Of a DNA stretch of 64,000 nt, positions 53,624-64,000 are shown one piece after another. This DNA comes from Colocasia esculenta (taxonomy: Eukaryota; Streptophyta; Magnoliopsida; Alismatales; Araceae): contig CM024756.1 in the NCBI GenBank assembly GCA_014218235.1, positions 71,422,152 to 71,486,151 on the forward strand, written 5' to 3'. Numbering within the stretch: position 1 is the stretch's first letter; each line of letters starts with the position of its first letter. Under the pieces are notes generated by a model. That model saw only the letters and a list, made by a program, of their open reading frames with translations, did not search any database and was not told the DNA's origin. The translations under genes were made by a program, and so were the position numbers.

Positions 53624-55723
53624 TGTAACGGTCCACGCCGTTCAAACCCGTTAACCCAATAACGAGTCTGACACGACTCCGTCTCCCACGATCGGGCCGT
53701 AGCCTCGAAAGGGATATCAACCACATATGTCCGTGTAAACATAAAAGAAACATATTAAACACATATAAGATACATTGCTCATACATGTCCCATGTAATGT
53801 ACATACTAAGTTCCATACACAGTCGTCATACAAGATACAACATCTCAGGACAAACCCCCAAGGCTCCACAAGTAAGAACATTACTCTGCTGGTGGCAAGG
53901 GCCCGACTCCACTATGGCGCTGACCGGTACTAGAGGAGGCACGTGAATCCTCCTGCTCTCCCTCACCTGGAAGAAAAAGGGGTGAGCCTCACAAGTCATT
54001 GGCTCAGTAGGGTAACTCCCCCAAGCCGAGAAACATAGTTCATATCAAAGCTGTAAATCATGAAAACAATTGTAACCATCTAAACATGATGCTACAGCTA
54101 TAGGTAAATAGGCAGCAACACACGTAAAAGTGTACAAGCTAAAGAAAGGGTACGCCAAACACGAGTCACGAGAACTGGTTCATGACACCAGCCACAGACT
54201 CGGACACAACACAAGTACACCTCTCAGCCTCGCAGCATGGACGAAGGGTCCAGCTACCGCTCCACCTCAACAAGACAAGAACCGTGGAGACTAACCACAC
54301 CACACCTCCAAGCTACACCACTGCAGGACCAAGCCTGACACCTTCAGGGGCTCTGGCCGAGAACCCTAAAGTGAGGTACTGGAACAGAACTAGCTGAGGA
54401 CCAGTACATCTACTAGTGTCCGTCCCTCAACCAAGAGTGCACTACAAATGGCCGCACACCTACAAACACGAGCCGTTGTCCCTTGTCAATTTTCCCTCAG
54501 CCGGACGTACAACTCGAACACACGAGTGAGGGTGTCCAGGAAAACGACACAAACCTCGACGGTACTCCTGTACCGGGACAAGCCCTGAGCACCCAGTGCT
54601 AGGGTAACCGACTGGAGAGGTAACTATGGAAGGCGTAACTCCCAACTTGCTATGCACACATTTCCAAGCAAAAACCCTCGGTATCAATCACTACGCGAGT
54701 CTATATGACCCAAGCATACCCTACATTGCCTTGCCAACTCAGCCCAGGCAATGTGGGATAGGAACCAAACAGACTGGTCAGAGAACACCTGAGCTCGGGT
54801 GGCCATTTTCTGAAATGTGTCCAACACAGCGGATGTTTTCTTAAGACTGAATTGCATCCCACTTACCTGACACTTTAAGGTTGAATCGCGTCGACCATGG
54901 CCGACGCGTTCACATGAACGCGTCGACTATATCGGACGCCTTTCAACCACCTGGAACACAACCTGAAACCCATTCCGGAAAACATACCACATCACCATAC
55001 ATGTACGGAAAATAGAAGAAAGCAGCTAAAATAGAAACCTAGGCATGCTCTCTATCATGTTTAACCAATTACCAACACCTACATGATCATTCTTCATCTC
55101 AAGAAGCTCAAACCATATCACACGACCCACACACAAGAGGAAACAGGGTAGAGTTACCCTACCAATACAAGAAATGCAATTCCGACCACAACTCAGCGTC
55201 CTCCGCGCTCCGAAGCTCGCCTCCGTGCCGAAAGCATGCCGATCGGACTCCAAACGGGCGAAATCCTCCCGAAATCACCTCCAACACCCGCAGCAATCTC
55301 CCTTCAGCTAAACAGTGTGAATGCACTGTTCGGACAAAGGCAGAAGGCCATTTCACAATGAAACCGAATCGAGTCAGGTATTCCCGCCACGTTTAGAAAC
55401 ACGTCCAACTTTGTGACACATTTAATTGCCGATGTCCCTGCATGTGCCACGGGGCGTGCATGCAGCGACGACCACGTAACGGCGGTGCAACAAATCACAT
55501 CGGGAAAACCAGACGCGTTCACTATGAGATTCGCATCGTCTGTGTGCGACGCGTTCTCAGTGAACCCGATAGAGCCTTCCTTGGGCTGAGATGCCCAGCC
55601 CTTCAGCCTCCCACCTGGCCAAGAAAATATGTAAAAATGCACATAGACCTCCATGGTCAACAATGGGCCACACATCGGCCTCCAAACCTGATGAACCTCA
55701 ATCCGAACGTATCGGTTATTACA
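53624..55723 (-). repeat. Solo LTR (2100 bp) inserted in G2 RT
   Basis: TG...CA termini (TGTAACGGTCC at the left, GTTATTACA at the right), perfect CATAG duplications and no internal element sequence. Removing it plus one CATAG rejoins the RT frame. It is the same family as the LTR at 60807-63052 and has the same orientation. It carries GACGCG/CGCGTC palindromes at 54887-54939 and 55511-55556. No gene. Confidence 0.92.
54887..54939 (-). repeat. GACGCGTTC inverted cluster in the solo LTR
   Basis: CGACGCGTTC (54902-54911) and GAACGCGTCG (54916-54925) form 10-bp arms around ACAT. GCGTC starts recur 32 bp apart (54889/54921 region). A second cluster with two GACGCGTTC lies near 55511 and 55548. 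Confidence 0.7.
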
Positions 55724-55728
55724 CATAG
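55724..55728 (+). repeat. Target-site duplication, right copy
   Basis: CATAG after the solo LTR. Confidence 0.9.
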
Positions 55729-56286
55729 TGTCCATACCTGCTCTTGAAAGCCGTTTTGAAAATATCGTCATCCTTGATCCTCATTTGATGATAGCCAGAT
55801 CGAAGATCGATCTTGGAGAAATATTGAGCTCCAGATATCTGGTCGAATAGTTCATCGACTCTAGGCAATGGGTACTTGTTCTTGATGGTTAGTGATTGAG
55901 TTGTCGATAGTCTATGCATAGCCTCATCGATCCGTCCTTCTTCTTAACGAAGAACACAGGTGCTCCCCATGGGGAAGTAATTGGTCTGATGAACCCTTCT
56001 CTAGCAGCTCCATCAGTTGTGCTTTCAACTCCTTTAGCTCGGCAGGTGACATCCGGTATGGTTGACGCGATACCGGGGCAACTCCAAGAATCAACTCGAT
56101 AGCGAAGTTGACATCACGTTCACGGGGAATCCCTGGCAGATCTTCAGGGAACACATCTGGGAAATCCTTGACTATGTGTATGTCTTCTATCTTAGACCCC
56201 TTCTTTTCAACTATCACGACCACAAAGAAAGTGAAACAACCTTTCCTTATCATGTTGTGGGCCTTTATGGCAGAGACTAGAGACAT
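55729..56286 (-). pseudogene. G2 RT N-terminal part
   Basis: The frame 56286-55924 reads MSLVSAIKAHNMIRKGCF, KIEDIHIVKDFPDVFPEDLP, AELKELKAQLMELLEKG; after a shift 55919-55729 continues TIKNKYPLPRVDELFDQI, FSKIDLRSGYHQMRIKDDD (first RT Asp in FSKID) and FKSRYGHY, where the solo LTR interrupts. The next residues EFVVMPFG are at 53618. Confidence 0.8.
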
Positions 56287-56687
56287 TCATCTCTTATGTC
56301 TAATCTCGGTGAATGACAACTTAGGGAAATCCATAAATGTAACTTTCCCTTCTTACAGTCAACACTTTCCCCATGAGTGGACAACCAGTCGGCTCCTAAA
56401 ATCACAGCATAGCCTTCCATGGGCATACACACCAGGTCGGCTTTTAGGTTATGTTCTCCGATCATTACATCGGTAGATGGAAAGTATTTGTTTAATTTAT
56501 CTTTCTCTCCCAGTGGCATTGTGACAGAGAATTCACATTCCATGGATATAGGTTTAGCATTCAAGGTATTAGCAAAGTTTTGAGATATGAATGAATGAGT
56601 TGCTCCAGTATCAAATAAAACAAATGCTGATAGAGAGAAAACTTGTAGGGTACCTTCCACAACTCCACCCTCCTCAGTGGTCTCCAC
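56277..56687 (-). pseudogene. G2 aspartic protease
   Basis: A 136-codon open frame: GTLQVFSLSAFVLFDTGATH (D-T-G active site), SFISQNFANTLNAKPISMEC, DVMIGEHNLKADLVCMPMEG, AVILGADWLS. It overlaps the neighbouring gag and RT frames at both ends, where the polyprotein would have been continuous; the offsets show frameshifts. Unlike the Tat copy, the active site is intact. Confidence 0.8.
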
Positions 56688-56689
56688 TT

Positions 56690-57641
56690 CCTGGACAACT
56701 TGTAGTCGACCAGGCTTCTTTTTCCCAGTCGAGCGTTCCTCTTTCCTGCTCCTTCAGCACAGGGCACCCAGAAATGCGATGATTGCGATTTCTACAGCAT
56801 AGGCAAGCACCTGCTTTCCTCCAGCATTCAGTGGCAGTATGACTAGGTTTGTCACAATGCTCGCAGTTGGTCTTGTTGGTTTTTGGGGAAGTAGGTATCT
56901 TGGGCTTCCTTTCTTGATTCGACCCTCCCGTGATGTTGAACGACCACTTCTTATCATTTGTGGGCTTGCTTGAGGAACCTGATGCTGGTTCCTTCATTGA
57001 CCAGTCTACCCTTGATGCGATCGATAAGGTCGGTCACATCCTCCAGCAGCTGCGCCTTCTTGACCATCTCGGCATAAGTCTGGATGTCGAGTGGTGCAAG
57101 TTGTGTAATATATGAAGGCTTAAGCCCATTAAGAAATCACCTCGCCTTCATCTTCTCTGTGCTGACCAGATGATGGCATAGCATGCCAATCGGGAAAATT
57201 GCGCTTCATACTCAGCGACAGTATGGTGCCTCTGCTTCAGTGCAGCAAATTCAGAGGCCTTCTCTCATGGACTCTTTCAGACAAGTATTTGGAGTTAAAG
57301 TGCCCCTTGAATTCTTCCCACGTGAACTGTGCATCGGCCCTAGTGGCCTCCACGAACTCTCACCACGCACGGGCATCTCTTTCTAATTGAAAGGTTGCCA
57401 GCAATAACTTATCACCATCCGCGCATTGCATGACGCGGAAGATGCGTTCTATCTCCTTCAGCCAGTTTTCTGCCTTATCGGGATCAGTAGTCCCACTGAA
57501 ACGGGGGTTCAAGTTGCGGAAATTCCTACGCAGATCTCTGGCTCCTTGGTTTCCACGAGCTCCAGCAGCCTGAAGTAGTGCTTGAGGGAGCTGCTGGATA
57601 GTTTGCTACATGTCACGGAGTTGTGCACGCTCCGCTGCCAT
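56690..57641 (-). pseudogene. G2 gag, frameshifted
   Basis: ATG at 57641 (MAAERAQLRDM). Readable parts: RFSGTTDPDKAENWLKEIER and RIFRVMQCADGDKLLLATFQ (capsid; about 57500-57400), a broken central region, then the frame 56997-56674 with CEHCDKPSHTATEC and CCRNRNHRISGC, two CCHC-type knuckles as in G1. Stops and shifts lie between 57300 and 57000. Confidence 0.75.
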
Positions 57642-57823
57642 TGCTATAGTTTCCTTTAAAAGAGAATTTTATGTAAGATATCGAGATTGGACTAAGTTCA
57701 TGCGTGTGTGAGTTTATTTTAAGTTATTACCCAAGGTTCTATCCATCTCTCACACAGGTATGGAATTAGACTCTAAATCGAGACAAGTCAAACCTATATC
57801 ATCCTATACTTAAGAATAACCTA

Positions 57824-57836
57824 GGCTCTGATACCA
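57824..57836 (-). promoter_or_regulatory. Primer-binding site of G2
   Basis: Minus-strand TGGTATCAGAGCC, six bases from the LTR end, same spacing as in G1. Confidence 0.85.
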
Positions 57837-57842
57837 TAAAAC

Positions 57843-59450
57843 TGTCACGCCCTGACGCGAAATTTCGGAACGTGAGACAGTTGCAAGTAAACGGGTACAG
57901 AGCATGTAATGGACATCAAACCATTGGAGAAAGAATAAATACTAAAGCAAATACATTTCATTAATAATTATTCAAATGCCTAGTTACAACCACTAATATC
58001 AGAGCCGATCTATAGGGCCTAATTACATTGAATAAAAGCAAAGGACTAAACTAAGACTCTAACATAGTATTAAGACGCTAGGGTACTCTTGACTACACTC
58101 TTGGTCGTTCTCGTCCGCTTGAGTGTAAGTGTCATCCTCGGTCTCACCTGAGAACACGTATAACAATAACGCAGGGTGAGCGATAACACCCAGTAGGACT
58201 TAAATCTCAAGTAAACAAGCATGCTTAAAGTGATTAATGTCTTGTTAAATAGGAAAACTAGAGAGAATGACGAGTCCTGTATAGAGAGTAATGTCACATA
58301 ATAACGAGAAACAATAGCACAAAGCACGAGAGTATAGCACAACAAGTATGATAACGGATTGGCCAAATAACGAGATAACAAGTAAAGTTGCACAATAGTG
58401 CACAAGTCACGATAGCACATATTGGTCGATATTGTTTCAACCACGAGTTTAAGTAATATATTATCCTGAATAAATGAATGATTAATGATTGTCATAGATA
58501 AATCTTGCGAGTCATGCATTAGGTGCATGCCAAACACCCAGATCATTAAACCCCCGCGAGTTATAGCCTTTCAGGCGCTCTCCCCAAGACCAGATCGGGC
58601 CCTTTTAATGTTGCCTAGCATAGTCATATTTTTATCTTAGACAATCACAAGATGTGAAATAGAGTACTAAGAATAGATGAGAATGAGCGACGAAATAGAC
58701 GAGATAGTAAAGTGAACATGAATAGACGAGCAAGTAGAGTATAGATGAGAATAAGGGTCAATTACACATGAAACGTCAAGTAAACGGCGATAGTAACAGT
58801 TGCACAACACGCGTGATGGTGTTGGCAATCAGGTGGAATTCACTACCCTTCCACTGGCCATGTTATGCATAGGTCCAGAGGTCCGGCGTGATTCAAGATA
58901 AGAGCGAGATCTTTCTAAGGCCGATTGGATCTTACCGATCCCTAAAAGGGTATTACAGGCGTTAGGGTAGAACCAGCTCGTCGACCATGGGGAATCCATA
59001 GACAGAGGACACTTACGGAGGCCTTGAACATGGATTCACTAGTCCGGCAGAAGGAATATCCGACGGAGAGTTTGTTCAAGTCAAGAAAGTGTGTATATAG
59101 AAACAAGTGCTTGACGATCTAGAGGAATTCTAGAACAGTGGAGCTTCGGTAACGATATTACCAAATATCGTGACAAAACAAAGACAAGTCCAATTAAAAT
59201 AAATGGGACAATTTAAATACAATATTGCAATAATTACCAGATATTTTATGAAATATTTTCATGCCAATTGAGTCATATGGATGGTTACAAGTGTGTGCAT
59301 GTGTCATAGAGAATCATGGATATGAAAGGATTATGTGAATGACTTTTAATTAGTTAAAACATATCCATATTTAACAACTTCATTTACTGTGTTTAAGACA
59401 GTTAATAGGGCATGTAGTTACTGTAGAAAATCAAGATTTTACAACGTCTC
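57843..59450 (-). repeat. G2 5' LTR, truncated
   Basis: It aligns with the G1 LTR from 47439 for about 1.6 kb; similarity fades near 59440, before the position of the G1 GCGAC array. No gene. Confidence 0.7.
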
Positions 59451-60806
59451 AGAATATCGACTTTAATTCTTCAAATATTTTCACTGCGTAATTCTCGGGA
59501 CGTGACACGACCTCCCTCTAGCGGTGTCTACATGGTGTTCTCTAGCAATGACGGCTCGTTCTCCTGTCGTAGTCTCCTCTCCTAGGCACCTCCGAGATGC
59601 AGCAACAACAGGGCCGCAGCAGTAGCAACTACAACAGGAGCAGCAGTAGTAGCAACAGAAGCTGCAGCAGCCGTATCTGAAAGCAACACCAATAGCGAGA
59701 GAGAGAGAGTGCGCTCTCTCTCTTCTTTCTTCTCTTCTCTCCTTGGAAGAGAACGAGAGAGAGTAGAAGAGCACCCCCTCTCTCTTAATAAAGGGCAAAA
59801 CATTCAACCTCTGCTTGGCCCGCATGTCGTGCGGCCATGTTGTGTACGGATCGGAGGACAACCAGCCATGTCTATCTTGACGACAAGATAGGATGTCGCC
59901 AATCAGAGTTGGTGACATACCTCACTATTGACAAGACTCTCTTGGCGATAATTGATTATGTTGCCAGGAGTTCTGGCAACAATCGACTATGTCGCCTGGA
60001 CCATCCTGGCGACTGAATGTCATTATATCCATCCTTGGGCGGAAAAGAGCCTATGGGATAACTTTTATCCAATCCTCTATCATCATCGTGTCAACCACCT
60101 TTTGTGTGGGACCCTCTAGGCCTAATATTGAGCTGGCCGTGAGTTGTATCTATCAGAACCCTTCTGACTCAAAACTCCTAACTCATCGACTATGGACGTA
60201 CCAGGCTACTATGCCATAGTCCCCAGAAAGTACGGGGGGGTCAAATCTATTGAACCTTTCTTCCATAGTTATAGTGTACCTCAGTCCCTCATCCAACTAG
60301 TATCCTAGAGACTGTAAAGAAGGCATAATACTATTAAGCCTATACGAATCCATTTGATTCTCACTCTTATCAGATTCTTCCAGAGAACTCTTTCTCTCTC
60401 AATACGATTGACCATGGCCAGAGATTTGCCTGTGCAAGAACACATGGGATATTCCTCTCATGATACCAAGAGTGGATGATCATTTATTGACATACAATTG
60501 CCTTCGTAAGGTTGGCTACCATCCTAACAACCGCTATACTAGATCTAAAACTTCATATCTATAAATCTGACATCAAAGAAAGGAGTACGCAAACAAGACA
60601 TCCTTGTGTCTCAGTTGAAGGACCAAGTACACAATTGGGAACCACGGATCTCTGTCTGACAATTAGGTATCATCAACCTACAACATGTTTGAGAACTATC
60701 AAGTCAGTGAAATCATTCTCTAATGGCACTACCCTGTAACCCTATGTCTCCCGCACAGTAGCTAATAAGACCAATACCTCCATCTATGGATAGGTATATA
60801 GCAACT
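59451..60806 (-). other. Unclassified LTR-like noncoding DNA
   Basis: No credible gene. It holds CAG/CTG-rich sequence (about 59597-59680), pure GA/CT tracts (59697-59770), a hairpin cluster (59872-60013) and a long unique-looking tail. Polarity and composition resemble an LTR or leader on the minus strand, but I could not place its termini. Confidence 0.4.
59872..60013. repeat. TGGCGAC/GTCGCCA hairpin cluster
   Basis: Successive inverted pairs: CTATCTTG/CAAGATAG, loop ACGA (59872-59891); GTCGCCAA/TTGGTGAC, loop TCAGAG (59895-59916); GTTGCCAG/CTGGCAAC, loop GAGTT (59960-59980); GTCGCC/GGCGAC with a partly paired interior (59991-60013). Confidence 0.7.
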
Positions 60807-63052
60807 TGTGACGGAACGCCTCGGCCAAGCCCGTTAAACTGATAACGTACTTGATCCGAGTCCGCCTCCCGCGAACGGCCGAAGCCTCGCAAGGGATACC
60901 AAACCACAGTCCGTGTAAACAAAGGAACACACCACATTTTAATATATTTCACAAGTTACATAGCCATATTTCCACAAAACTGAAAGAGTACAAGAGCCTG
61001 GGGCATACCCGGAGGTACAACTGAAGAAAATAAACAACTATCTACACTACACTGCTGGAGCTGCTACTACACAGCTGGAGGTACTGACCCTGCACCGCTA
61101 CGACGCGGCTCTGAACTGGACGACGGTCGTGAAACGTCCTCCTCGCTCTCACCTGTGGGGGTAGGGGTGAGCCTCGCTAGTCACTGGCTCAGTAGGGAAC
61201 TCCCCCAAACCGAGCAAACCAAACCACAGGTACGAAAGCAGTAAACAACCAACAATTATAGAACAGCTAAGCAGGATATAAAAGCTGTAAAAGTACTCAC
61301 CGTCTGCCGACTACGAAAACAACTGTAATAATTAACGGCAAACCAGTACAGGTGTACAAGCTAAAGTAGAGACAGCCAAACACGAGCCACGTGAACTGGT
61401 TCGCGACACCAGAAATGACTCGGACAAGCTAACACAGGTCTACCTCTCAGTCTCGCAGCCACGGACGAAAGGTCCAGCTGCCGCTCCACGTGAAAAGGTC
61501 AAGCAACTGTGGAGACCAACCAAACACCACCACCTGCGGACCACACGGTCACAGGCCCATGCCTGGCACCTCTAGAGACCCTGGCCCGGCTCTCTAGAGT
61601 GAGGCACTGGAAAAGGACTAGCTGGGGACCAGTGTCGACTACTGGTGTCCGTACCCCCAACTACGAGCGCGCTACAAGTGACTAAAGACAAACACAAGTG
61701 TCACTGTCCCACTGTCGTCTTTCCCTCAGCCGGACGTACAACTCAACAAAGAGTGAGGGTGTCCAGGTCAGACGACACAGACCTCGACGGTACAACACAA
61801 GTACCGGGACAAACCCCGAGCTAACAGCCTGGCACAAAGAACCTGGGGCACCCAACTGGAGAGGTAACCACGGTAGGCGTCGTACTACTCGCCACGTACA
61901 CAAAACCACGTGCACGTCACACACAAACCACGTGAAACCTCACGTAAACCACAAGTAACAACGGTCCACTACACGTGAACCCAACTGGACTCGCGTGAAC
62001 AACACGCAGCCACGAAAGTAAGTTCTAAGCATACCTTGTATGCTAAAACACGGAACTATGTGCACTCAGTGCACATAGGTGCCAACGCACCATTCATTAT
62101 CGATAAATACCTCAAATAGTCTTTTCTGCTTATATACAAGTAGGCGGCCACATCGACTGCCGCTTACAGGAAGTAGACGGCAATGATCTGGCCGTCTATA
62201 TCCTGGCTGATGAACCTGGCGTCAATCGATCTTGACGCCAAGATCTTCAGCCTCTACCCTGCAGAAACCCTAAACCGATTCTACAGTTTTACAACCGTTA
62301 AAACAACAGTAAAACATACAGAAACTTCCTCTAGCATGCATGAACCCTAAATAATCCAATACACATGCTTTACTGATTAATTCGTCAAACCACCCATTAA
62401 CCCCGCATGGTGCAACTTAATCCGAAAATGCATTAAACATGCCGATTCAGGTGGTTACGTCGTGTTTTAATGTTCTACGGAGCTAACGGGTTCGTCCCCT
62501 ACCTCAGAACACGCTTAACCTCCTGAATCTCCCGGTTCACACCGAACCCTCCGCGAGCTCCCACGGGAATTGCACCACGCCACGGCGTTTCCTCGCGCGA
62601 TTCGGCAACGCCACACGTCCCACGATCCTCCAACCACCTCTTCAGTACCTTTGGAAGCTTTAGAAACACGGGGCGTGAAGCTGGGGCAAGGGGAAGAGAG
62701 AACAGGTGGGAAACCTGCTCTCGGGTGACCCTATAACCTGCAGAATTCTCAGGTTGGCGTCAACCCCTCTGCCGCCAAGGACAACCGCCACCCTAACGTC
62801 CCATCTATGCCGCCAAGATCATGAAGTCAACGGCACCTTACCTGGACGCCAACAAGTCAACGACCACCCCTGGCCGCCAACTCCAACCAACTGCAGCAGG
62901 TCCTATTTCATTTCAGACCAAACCTGCACTTCACCTGAACAAACCACACATCCACACCATACATTCCACACAACCAACTCACATTCCTCACAACGGCCGC
63001 CACACCACAACACACATGATCCGCATGGATCCGAAAAGCACGCGACGTTACA
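60807..63052 (-). repeat. Gypsy LTR of element G3 (2246 bp)
   Basis: On the minus strand it starts TGTAACGTCG (63052) right after pol and ends TCCGTCACA (60807); it is a 3' LTR. It aligns with the solo LTR at 53624-55723. A minus-strand TATATAAG lies near 62136. Hairpins with GGCGTC/GACGCC and GACGGC/GCCGTC cores lie just upstream of it (62147-62240), and GCCGCCAA repeats at 62755-62880. No gene. Confidence 0.8.
62147..62240 (-). repeat. Promoter-proximal hairpins of the G3 LTR
   Basis: GCGGC/GCCGC (near 62145-62163), TAGACGGC/GCCGTCTA with loop AATGATCTG (62174-62198) and TGGCGTCAA/TTGACGCCA with loop TCGATC (62217-62240). Confidence 0.7.
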
Positions 63053-64000
63053 TTACTATCATCTAAAAGAAAATTTCGACCTCGAAATTCATAACACAAT
63101 CAAAGTTAAACAACTTAAACATACACACCTTTACAAGCACTATCATCTAAAAGAAAACACAAAGCTTATTCAAACAGATAGGGATACCCTTTAGCCATCT
63201 CCTCGGCTAACTCCCAGGTATCCTCACCACCCAACCTATTTTCCCATCTCACTTTAACTAGCTCAATTTCTTTATTTCTCAGCTTCTTTATCTTTCGATC
63301 TGTGATCTGCACCGGATACTCTGGCATAGTCATATCCGGCCTCAGGTCACCACCTTGATATCTGATTATTTGAGCTGGATCTTCAATACACTTTCTTAAC
63401 ATAGAGACATGAAAATATCATGCACATCTGCAAAATCTGCTGGCAAATCCAGCCTATAAGCTGTTTCCCCAATCCTTTCTAACACTTGAAAGGGTCCCAC
63501 ATACCTTGACTCAACTTTCCAGTCTTGCCAAACCTCATAATACCTTTACTCGGGGAAACTCTAAGAAAACAAAATCTCCCACTTCAAACTGAAGTGGTCT
63601 CCTCCGGATATCTGCATAACTCTTTTGCCTGCTTTGAGCTGCCTGCAATTTTTCTTTAATAAGTTTCACTATTTCAGTGGTTTGCTGAATCAATTCAGGA
63701 CCTACTAACTGCCTTTCTCCCACTTCATGCCAGTTCAATGGGGTTCTACATGGCTTCCATATAAAGCTTCATACGGTGCCATCCCAAGACTGGTATGATA
63801 ACTATTATTGTAGGCAAACTCAACCATTCCCAAATGATGCTCCCAGTTACCTCCCCAAACTAAACAACAAGCCCGCAACATATCTTCAATCGTCTGGATA
63901 GTCCTCTCTGTCTGACCATCTGTCTGGGGATGATAAGCGGAGCTATACCTCAACTCAGTACCAATTACTCTTTGCAGACTTCTCCAAAAACCAGAAGTAA
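63053..64000 (-). pseudogene. G3 integrase C-terminal part, chromodomain-like tail
   Basis: Minus-strand frames from the window edge: 63953-63735 reads SSAYHPQTDGQTERTIQTIE (catalytic Glu), MVEFAYNNSYHTSLGMAPYE; 63738-63535 reads KSYADIRRRPLQFEVGDFVF; 63402-63166 reads MLRKCIEDPAQIIRY and VQITDRKIKKLRNKEIELVK followed by VRWENRLGGEDTWELAEEM, a chromodomain-like end typical of chromoviruses, then YPYLFE and a stop. Small shifts separate the frames. The rest of pol is beyond the window. 63053-63165 is the noncoding gap to the LTR. Confidence 0.8.

Larger units (their letters stand above)
50443..59450 (-). mobile_element. Tekay-type Gypsy element G2, split by a solo LTR
   Basis: Minus strand: 5' LTR (from about 59450 to 57843), primer site, gag, protease, RT, RNase H, integrase with chromodomain-like tail, polypurine tract and a piece of the 3' LTR (51137-50443). 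A solo LTR (53624-55723) sits in RT. The outer LTRs are truncated, the left by G1 and the right by unclassified DNA. Confidence 0.8.

Noticed and set aside
59481..59918. A 145-codon minus-strand frame with Cys-rich text
   Set aside because: The Cys run is a translated CAG/CTG tract; no domain or conserved neighbour supports a gene.
62706..63194. A 162-codon plus-strand frame
   Set aside because: Crosses the LTR-internal junction of G3 and encodes His/Thr/Pro-rich low-complexity text.

Overview
This window is plant nuclear DNA, probably from a eudicot with a large, repeat-rich genome; the species cannot be told from the sequence. I found no ordinary single-copy host gene. Nearly all of it is LTR retrotransposons nested in or abutting one another: SIRE/Maximus-type Ty1/Copia elements (initiator-Met tRNA primer site TGGTATCAGAGC, gag with zinc knuckle and long coiled coil, env-like ORF, AAAAAGGGGGAGA polypurine tract), one Tat-type Ty3/Gypsy element (two RNase H domains, antisense gene) and several Tekay/Del-type Ty3/Gypsy elements. 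Almost every reading frame is broken. The two LTRs of the best-preserved element differ mainly by 1-2 base indels, so part of the damage may be long-read sequencing error.

Layout. 1-4339: gag and 3' region of a Copia element, one LTR (1293-3672), a doubled primer site and the gag of a following copy. 4340-31435: the Tat element, cut into the preceding gag and itself interrupted at 16110-29124 by an almost complete SIRE-like element (SIRE-C) with LTRs of 1788 and 1784 bp and a near-matching target duplication. Its 3' part carries a six-exon antisense gene of the plant-mobile-domain type (29335-31435). 31436-40942: a minus-strand LTR piece, a duplicated 3' internal region, a plus-strand LTR (34401-36307), a gag-only internal region without pol, and an inverted copy of that LTR running into a 100-N gap (40943-41042). 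41043-45490: Tekay LTR and integrase pieces on the plus strand. 45505-59450: two minus-strand Tekay elements; a 2.1-kb solo LTR with perfect CATAG duplication splits the RT of the second. 59451-60806: unclassified LTR-like DNA. 60807-64000: a third minus-strand Gypsy LTR and the end of its pol.

The most unusual signal is noncoding. First, several unrelated LTRs (SIRE-like Copia and Tekay Gypsy) carry arrays of short CG-centred palindromes (GTGTCGACAC, CTGTCGACAG) set in pairs 21 bp apart and repeated every 73-74 bp, i.e. 2 and 7 turns of B-DNA. A 21-bp hairpin repeat (CTTCG...CGAAG) occupies a third LTR and a GCGAC array a fourth. Second, the R/U5 leader of the SIRE-like LTRs holds arrays of 8-10 consecutive hairpins with 5-9 bp stems and mostly 6-nt loops; stems vary in paired fashion between hairpins and between families. 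Third, a roughly 100-nt element downstream of pol occurs three times with compensating stem changes. These look like selected DNA-binding and RNA-structure modules of the retrotransposons; function is inferred, not shown.
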